Source: Stackebrandtia albiflava
GTDB lineage: Bacteria > Actinomycetota > Actinomycetes > Mycobacteriales > Micromonosporaceae
Direction of reading: 5' to 3'
NCBI RefSeq assembly: GCF_007994225.1
Contig: NZ_VLLL01000006.1
Location: forward strand, 248,001-312,000
DNA: 64,000 nt
The position numbers and the translations under genes were made by a program. Under the pieces are notes generated by a model. The model had not been told where the DNA came from, did not search any database, and worked only from the letters and a program-made list of their open reading frames with translations. Of this stretch, positions 60,098-64,000 are shown piece after piece. How positions within the stretch are numbered: the first letter of the stretch is position 1; every line of letters starts with the position of its first letter.

Positions 60098-61522
60098 GTG
60101 AGTTTGCGACTGTATGACACCGGCACCCGGAAGGTGCGCGATTTCACACCGCGCGTTCCCGGCAGGGTGGGCGTGTACCTGTGTGGGCTCACCCTGCAGG
60201 GCCCCCCGCACATCGGTCACCTGCGGTCCGGCGTCAACTACGACGTGCTCACCGCGTGGCTGCGGCGCTCCGGCCTCGACGTCACCTACGTCCGCAACGT
60301 CACCGACATCGACGACAAGGTCCTCGCCAAGGCCGTCGAGCAGGGCGTCCCGTGGTGGGCCATCTCGTTCGCCAACGAGCGACGCCTCACCGCCGACTAC
60401 GAGGCGCTGGGGGTCCGGCCGCCGACGTACGAACCGCGCGCCACCGGGCACATCCCGCAGATGCTGGACCTGATCGCCGACCTCATCGCGCGCGGCCACG
60501 CGTACGCCACCGACTCCGGCGACGTGTACTTCTCCGTCGAGTCGTACCCGGAGTACGGGGCGCTGTCCCACCGCCGACCCGAGGACATGCTCCTCAACGG
60601 CGAGACCGGTGGAGACAAACGGGATCCCCGCGACTTCGCGCTGTGGAAGGCCGCCAAACCGTCCGAACCGGACGACTCCGCCTGGAACACCCCCTACGGC
60701 CGGGGCCGGCCGGGCTGGCACATCGAATGCTCCGCCATGGCCCGCCGCTACCTCGGCGACGCCTTCGACATCCACGGCGGCGGCACCGACATCATGTTCC
60801 CGCACCACGAGAACGAACTCGCCCAGTCGCGGGCGGCGGGCCTGCCGTTCACCGACTTCTGGGTCCACAACAACATGCTCAACCTGGCGGGCACCAAGAT
60901 GAGCAAGTCGCTGGGCAACGTCCTGAGCGTGTCCGCCCTCGGCGACCGCGGCTTCCGGCCGATCGAGATCCGGTACTACCTGTTGGCGCCGCACTACCGG
61001 TCCGCGATCGACTTCTCGGACCGCTCGCTGGCGGAGTCGGCCTCGGCACTGCAACGGCTGGAGAACTTCCTCCACCGCGCGAAGGACGCCGCGGGAGTCG
61101 TCCCCGTGGACTCCGCGCTGCCGCCGGCGTTCGCCGCCGCGCTCGACGACGACCTCGGCACCCCGGGGGCACTGGCCGTGGTCCACGAGACCGCGCGGGA
61201 GGGCAACACCGCCCTGGACCGGGGCGACACCGACGCGGCGACCGCCGCCGCGAGCGCGGTCCGCGCCATGCTCGACGTCCTGAACCTCGACCCGCTGGCG
61301 CCGCAGTGGGACGCCCGGTCCGAGTCCGACCTGACACCGGTGGTGGACTCCCTGGTGTCGGCGCTCCTCGGGCAACGGGAGAAGGCGCGCGCCGCCAAGG
61401 ACTGGGCCACCGCCGACGCGTTGCGGGATCAGCTCGCCGCCGCGGGACTGACCATAGAAGACACCCCCGGCGGAGCCCGGTGGAGTGTGACCAAGGAACG
61501 GGGATCGGACGATGGCCGGTAA
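60098..61522 (+). CDS. cysS: Cysteinyl-tRNA synthetase
   Basis: A 474-aa class I synthetase. The HIGH motif appears as PHIGH (residues 37-41) preceded by the Zn Cys in YLCGLTLQG; further Zn ligands are in WHIECSAM and PHHENELAQS, and the KMSKS loop is at about 266-270. The C-terminal helical anticodon region includes RAAKDWATADALRDQL. Length separates it from MshC (about 410). TACCAT lies six nt before GTG 60098, so the mRNA is leaderless; the longer frame from 60050 is rejected. It overlaps rlmB by 11 bp. Confidence 0.96.
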   Translation: MSLRLYDTGTRKVRDFTPRVPGRVGVYLCGLTLQGPPHIGHLRSGVNYDVLTAWLRRSGLDVTYVRNVTDIDDKVLAKAVEQGVPWWAISFANERRLTADYEALGVRPPTYEPRATGHIPQMLDLIADLIARGHAYATDSGDVYFSVESYPEYGALSHRRPEDMLLNGETGGDKRDPRDFALWKAAKPSEPDDSAWNTPYGRGRPGWHIECSAMARRYLGDAFDIHGGGTDIMFPHHENELAQSRAAGLPFTDFWVHNNMLNLAGTKMSKSLGNVLSVSALGDRGFRPIEIRYYLLAPHYRSAIDFSDRSLAESASALQRLENFLHRAKDAAGVVPVDSALPPAFAAALDDDLGTPGALAVVHETAREGNTALDRGDTDAATAAASAVRAMLDVLNLDPLAPQWDARSESDLTPVVDSLVSALLGQREKARAAKDWATADALRDQLAAAGLTIEDTPGGARWSVTKERGSDDGR

Positions 61523-62537
61523 CTCACAACGACGCAACCGGCGCACCACCTCCAAGAAGGGGGCGGCCAAGGGCAGCGGCGGTCAGGGCAAGAAGTCGCT
61601 GGAGGGGCGCGGCAAGACGCTCTCCGCGGCCGACCGGCCGTGGCACAAGGCGTACACCGGCACCAACGTGCCGAAGAAGACCAAGTGGAAGCAGGAGAAG
61701 GAACGGCGCGCCGCCGCCGCCGAAGGCCGGGCTCCCAAGGCCGGCGGCCCGGCACGTTCGGCACCGCCGCGCCGCGACTCCGGTGACGGCGTCGAGATCA
61801 TCGTCGGCCGCAACCCCGTGGCGGAGGCGATGCGCGCGCACGTCCCCGGCACCGCGCTGTACGTGGCGCAGGGCGTGGAACTCGACGAGCGGGTACGCGA
61901 GTCGATCCGGCTCGCCGGGAACCGGGGCATCTCCATCCTGGAGGTGACCCGCGCCGAGCTCGACCGGCTGTGCCGGGGAGCACTGCACCAGGGCATCGGA
62001 CTGCAGGTGCCGCCGTTCCACTACGAGACGTACCCGGACCTGCTGGCGGCCGCCGCCGAGCACCCGCAGCCGCCGCTGCTCGTGGCGCTCGACGGCGTCA
62101 CCGACCCGCGCAACCTCGGGGCGATCATCCGTTCCGCGGCCGCGTTCGGCGCGCACGGCGTCGTCGTACCGCAGCGGCGGGCCGCCGGTATGACCGCCAC
62201 CGCGTGGCGCACCTCGGCGGGTGCGGCGGCGCGGCTGCCGATCGCCAAGGCCACCAACCTGACCCGGGCGCTCCAGGAGGTCCAGCAGGCGGGGCTGCTC
62301 GTCGCCGGACTCGACGCCGACGGTGAGATCGACCTGTTCGACCTGCCCGCCGCCGTCGACCCGCTGATGCTGGTGGTCGGCTCGGAGGGCCGTGGGCTGT
62401 CCCGTCTCGTCGGGGAGACCTGCGACCTGCGGGTCCGGATCCCGATCGCCTCCGACGTGGAGTCGCTCAACGCCTCGGTGGCGGCCTCGGTCGCGCTCGC
62501 CGAGGTCAACCGGCGCCGGGGCCTGCACACCGGCTGA
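61512..62537 (+). CDS. rlmB: 23S rRNA 2'-O-methyltransferase RlmB-like (SpoU/TrmH)
   Basis: A 341-aa SPOUT enzyme predicted to methylate a guanosine ribose in 23S rRNA (Gm2251 in Escherichia coli numbering). A basic N-terminal extension (about 1-90, rich in Lys/Arg/Ala) is typical of actinobacteria. The substrate-binding domain follows from VEIIVGRNPVAEAM, then SPOUT motifs 1 (DPRNLGAIIRSAAAFG), 2 (LMLVVGSEGRGLSRL) and 3 (IPIASDVESLNASVAASVAL). It is translationally coupled to cysS by overlap, a conserved pair. Confidence 0.94.
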   Translation: MAGNSQRRNRRTTSKKGAAKGSGGQGKKSLEGRGKTLSAADRPWHKAYTGTNVPKKTKWKQEKERRAAAAEGRAPKAGGPARSAPPRRDSGDGVEIIVGRNPVAEAMRAHVPGTALYVAQGVELDERVRESIRLAGNRGISILEVTRAELDRLCRGALHQGIGLQVPPFHYETYPDLLAAAAEHPQPPLLVALDGVTDPRNLGAIIRSAAAFGAHGVVVPQRRAAGMTATAWRTSAGAAARLPIAKATNLTRALQEVQQAGLLVAGLDADGEIDLFDLPAAVDPLMLVVGSEGRGLSRLVGETCDLRVRIPIASDVESLNASVAASVALAEVNRRRGLHTG

Positions 62538-62620
62538 CCCGTCCGGCCGAGTCCGGCCGGGGCTGGCGGTTGTCCGTAGGATCGTGTCGAACCAACCATC
62601 CCCGCGAGGAAAGCCAATAC

Positions 62621-64000
62621 ATGTCAGCCCCCAACGGCTATGTACTCGGTGTCGACCTGGGCACGTCTCACACCGTGGCGGTGATCCGCTGGCCGGACGG
62701 CCGGACACGCCCGTTGCTGGTGGACGGGGCACCCGTCATGCCGTCCGCGGTGTTCCTGGACGAGTCGGGGCATCTGCACGTCGGCCGTGACGCGCAGCGG
62801 CTCGCCCAGACCGACCCCGCCCGGTACGAACCCAACCCGAAGCAGCGCATCGGAGAGGGCACCGTGCTGTTGGGCGACCGGGAGGTCCCGGCGACCGCGT
62901 TGCTGTCGGCGATCCTGCGCAACGTCGCCGCCAAGGCGGTGGAGGCGGTGGGACAACTCCCGCCCACGGTGTTGACCTTCCCCGCGAAGTGGGGGCCGCA
63001 ACGCAGGTCCGTCCTCGAGGACGCGGCCGCACAGGCCGGGTTCCCGCCGGTGGCACTGGTCCCCGAACCGGTCGCCGCCGCGCACTACTTCACCGAGGTG
63101 ATGCGGCAACCGATCCCGCAGGGCGGCGCGGTCGCGGTGTTCGACTTCGGCGGCGGCACCCTCGACATCGCGGTGGTCCGGCACGAGGCGGACGGCCGGT
63201 TCACCGTGTTGTCCGACGGCGGGCTCGACGACCTCGGCGGCCTGGACGTGGACGAGGCCCTGGTCGACTATCTCGGCAAGACGATCTCTGCGCACGTGCC
63301 GACGGTGTGGGAGCAGTTGACGAGCCCCGGCACGGCCACCGACCGCCGCAACCGGCGGTTGTTCTGGGACGACGTGCGGGGCGCGAAGGAGATGCTGTCG
63401 CGCACCACCGTCGCCCCCGTCCCGGTACCCGGCGTGGAGGCAGCGCTGCACCTGACCCGCGACGAGTTGGAACGCCTGGCGAGTCCGCTGCTCGCCCGCG
63501 CCGTCGCCGAGACCGAACGGGTCATCGGCGGCACCGGGCAGGCCGCCGACCAGTTGGCGGGCCTGTTCCTGGTCGGCGGTGCCAGTCGCATCCCGTTGGT
63601 GGGGCGGATGCTGCACTCGCAACTGGGCATCGCGCCCACCGTCCTGGAACAGCCGGAACTGCCGGTGGCCGAGGGGAGCCTCGCCGCCGCCTTCCCGGTG
63701 AAGGACGCGCCGGCCGAGGCCACCCCGCCGCCGCAGCCGCATCAGGTGTCGGTCCCGGTCCCGGCCGAGACGACGCCACCGCCGCCTCAGGAGTCGTTCA
63801 CGCCGCAGGTGCCGGTGTCGGGCGGCCCGTCCGGTGACGCCTACCCGCGTCCCGTGTCGGGTGGCGCCTCCGGAGAGCCGTACACCCGGCCGGTGTCGGG
63901 CGGTGCCCCCGGCGAGCCCTACACCCGGCCGGTCTCCGGTTCGCCGTATCCCCATCCCGTCTCCGGTGGTGCCGCGGCCGGCCCGGTCTCGGGCGGCCCG
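62621..64000 (+). CDS. Hsp70-family protein, 3' end cut by window edge
   Basis: The frame from ATG 62621 (CGAGGAAAG upstream) stays open for 460 codons to the window edge. Residues about 6-365 form an actin-like ATPase of DnaK type: phosphate 1 VLGVDLGTSHT, connect 1/phosphate 2 VAVFDFGGGTLDIAVV, LTFPAKWG, and adenosine motif LFLVGGASRIPLV. The usual substrate-binding domain is absent; the protein continues with a Pro-rich linker and repeats of the type PVSGGAPGEPYTR from about residue 395. This plan is found in actinobacterial membrane-linked Hsp70-like proteins rather than true DnaK. Confidence 0.88.
   Translation, partial: MSAPNGYVLGVDLGTSHTVAVIRWPDGRTRPLLVDGAPVMPSAVFLDESGHLHVGRDAQRLAQTDPARYEPNPKQRIGEGTVLLGDREVPATALLSAILRNVAAKAVEAVGQLPPTVLTFPAKWGPQRRSVLEDAAAQAGFPPVALVPEPVAAAHYFTEVMRQPIPQGGAVAVFDFGGGTLDIAVVRHEADGRFTVLSDGGLDDLGGLDVDEALVDYLGKTISAHVPTVWEQLTSPGTATDRRNRRLFWDDVRGAKEMLSRTTVAPVPVPGVEAALHLTRDELERLASPLLARAVAETERVIGGTGQAADQLAGLFLVGGASRIPLVGRMLHSQLGIAPTVLEQPELPVAEGSLAAAFPVKDAPAEATPPPQPHQVSVPVPAETTPPPPQESFTPQVPVSGGPSGDAYPRPVSGGASGEPYTRPVSGGAPGEPYTRPVSGSPYPHPVSGGAAAGPVSGGP

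Overview
The window is high-GC DNA (about 70 %) with dense, often overlapping genes, GTG starts and many leaderless-looking promoters (a TANNNT-like box 6-7 nt before ATG/GTG). Several gene orders are typical of Actinomycetota: aroQ-delta chorismate mutase / pcrA / M23 peptidase, rpmG / hadA / hadB, and cysS / rlmB. A filamentous actinomycete (Streptomyces-, Micromonospora- or Stackebrandtia/Glycomyces-like) is likely, but I cannot name the genus. The DNA looks chromosomal. No complete insertion sequence, prophage or CRISPR array is visible.

Layout. 1-5.1 kb: a partial membrane protein, a histidine phosphatase and histidine catabolism (hutU and hutI with two small membrane genes between them). 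5.1-6.5 kb: a TetR repressor and a divergent alpha/beta hydrolase sharing a 36-bp palindrome. 6.5-10.7 kb: a tyrosine-degradation group (aminotransferase, RDD protein, hppD) with a divergent AsnC regulator. 10.6-14.1 kb: a CDC48/FtsH-type AAA ATPase and two paralogous membrane TPR proteins; the ATPase stop codon seems lost. 14.1-29.4 kb: a secreted two-domain glycosidase, a multicopper oxidase, large LuxR and SARP regulators, an M28 peptidase, a DUF4097-type protein, a lipoprotein and a Nudix hydrolase. 29.6-38.0 kb: a minus-strand operon encoding a type IV secretion-like machine (VirB2-, VirB3-, VirB4-, VirB6- and VirB8-like proteins plus a transglycosylase/M23 enzyme). Its ATPase gene carries an internal cluster of DnaA boxes. 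39.3-44.2 kb: PspC-domain proteins, a two-component system and a sortase-anchored thioester-domain surface protein followed by a small MITE-like element.

44.5-51.4 kb: a leader peptide plus attenuator in front of chorismate mutase, then pcrA, an M23 peptidase, a small secreted peptide with three DHEWH repeats and a GGDEF-EAL protein. 51.4-57.4 kb: tRNA-Thr and tRNA-Met, a lipoprotein dioxygenase, an antitoxin with a toxin remnant, a hydrolase/HxlR pair flanked by identical 82-bp direct repeats, rpmG-hadA-hadB, a chloramphenicol-phosphotransferase-like kinase and tRNA-Ser. 57.5-64 kb: a Gln/Pro/Gly/Tyr-rich membrane protein, a degenerate UvrD-like protein, a MoaD-like protein, cysS, rlmB and a partial Hsp70-like gene running off the end.

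Most notable: the intragenic DnaA-box cluster (36.5-36.7 kb), the Phe/Tyr leader attenuator (44.5-44.6 kb), the DHEWH peptide gene (48.6 kb), the T4SS-like locus, and the apparent stop-codon loss in the AAA ATPase. All family assignments come from motif reading; no database search was run.
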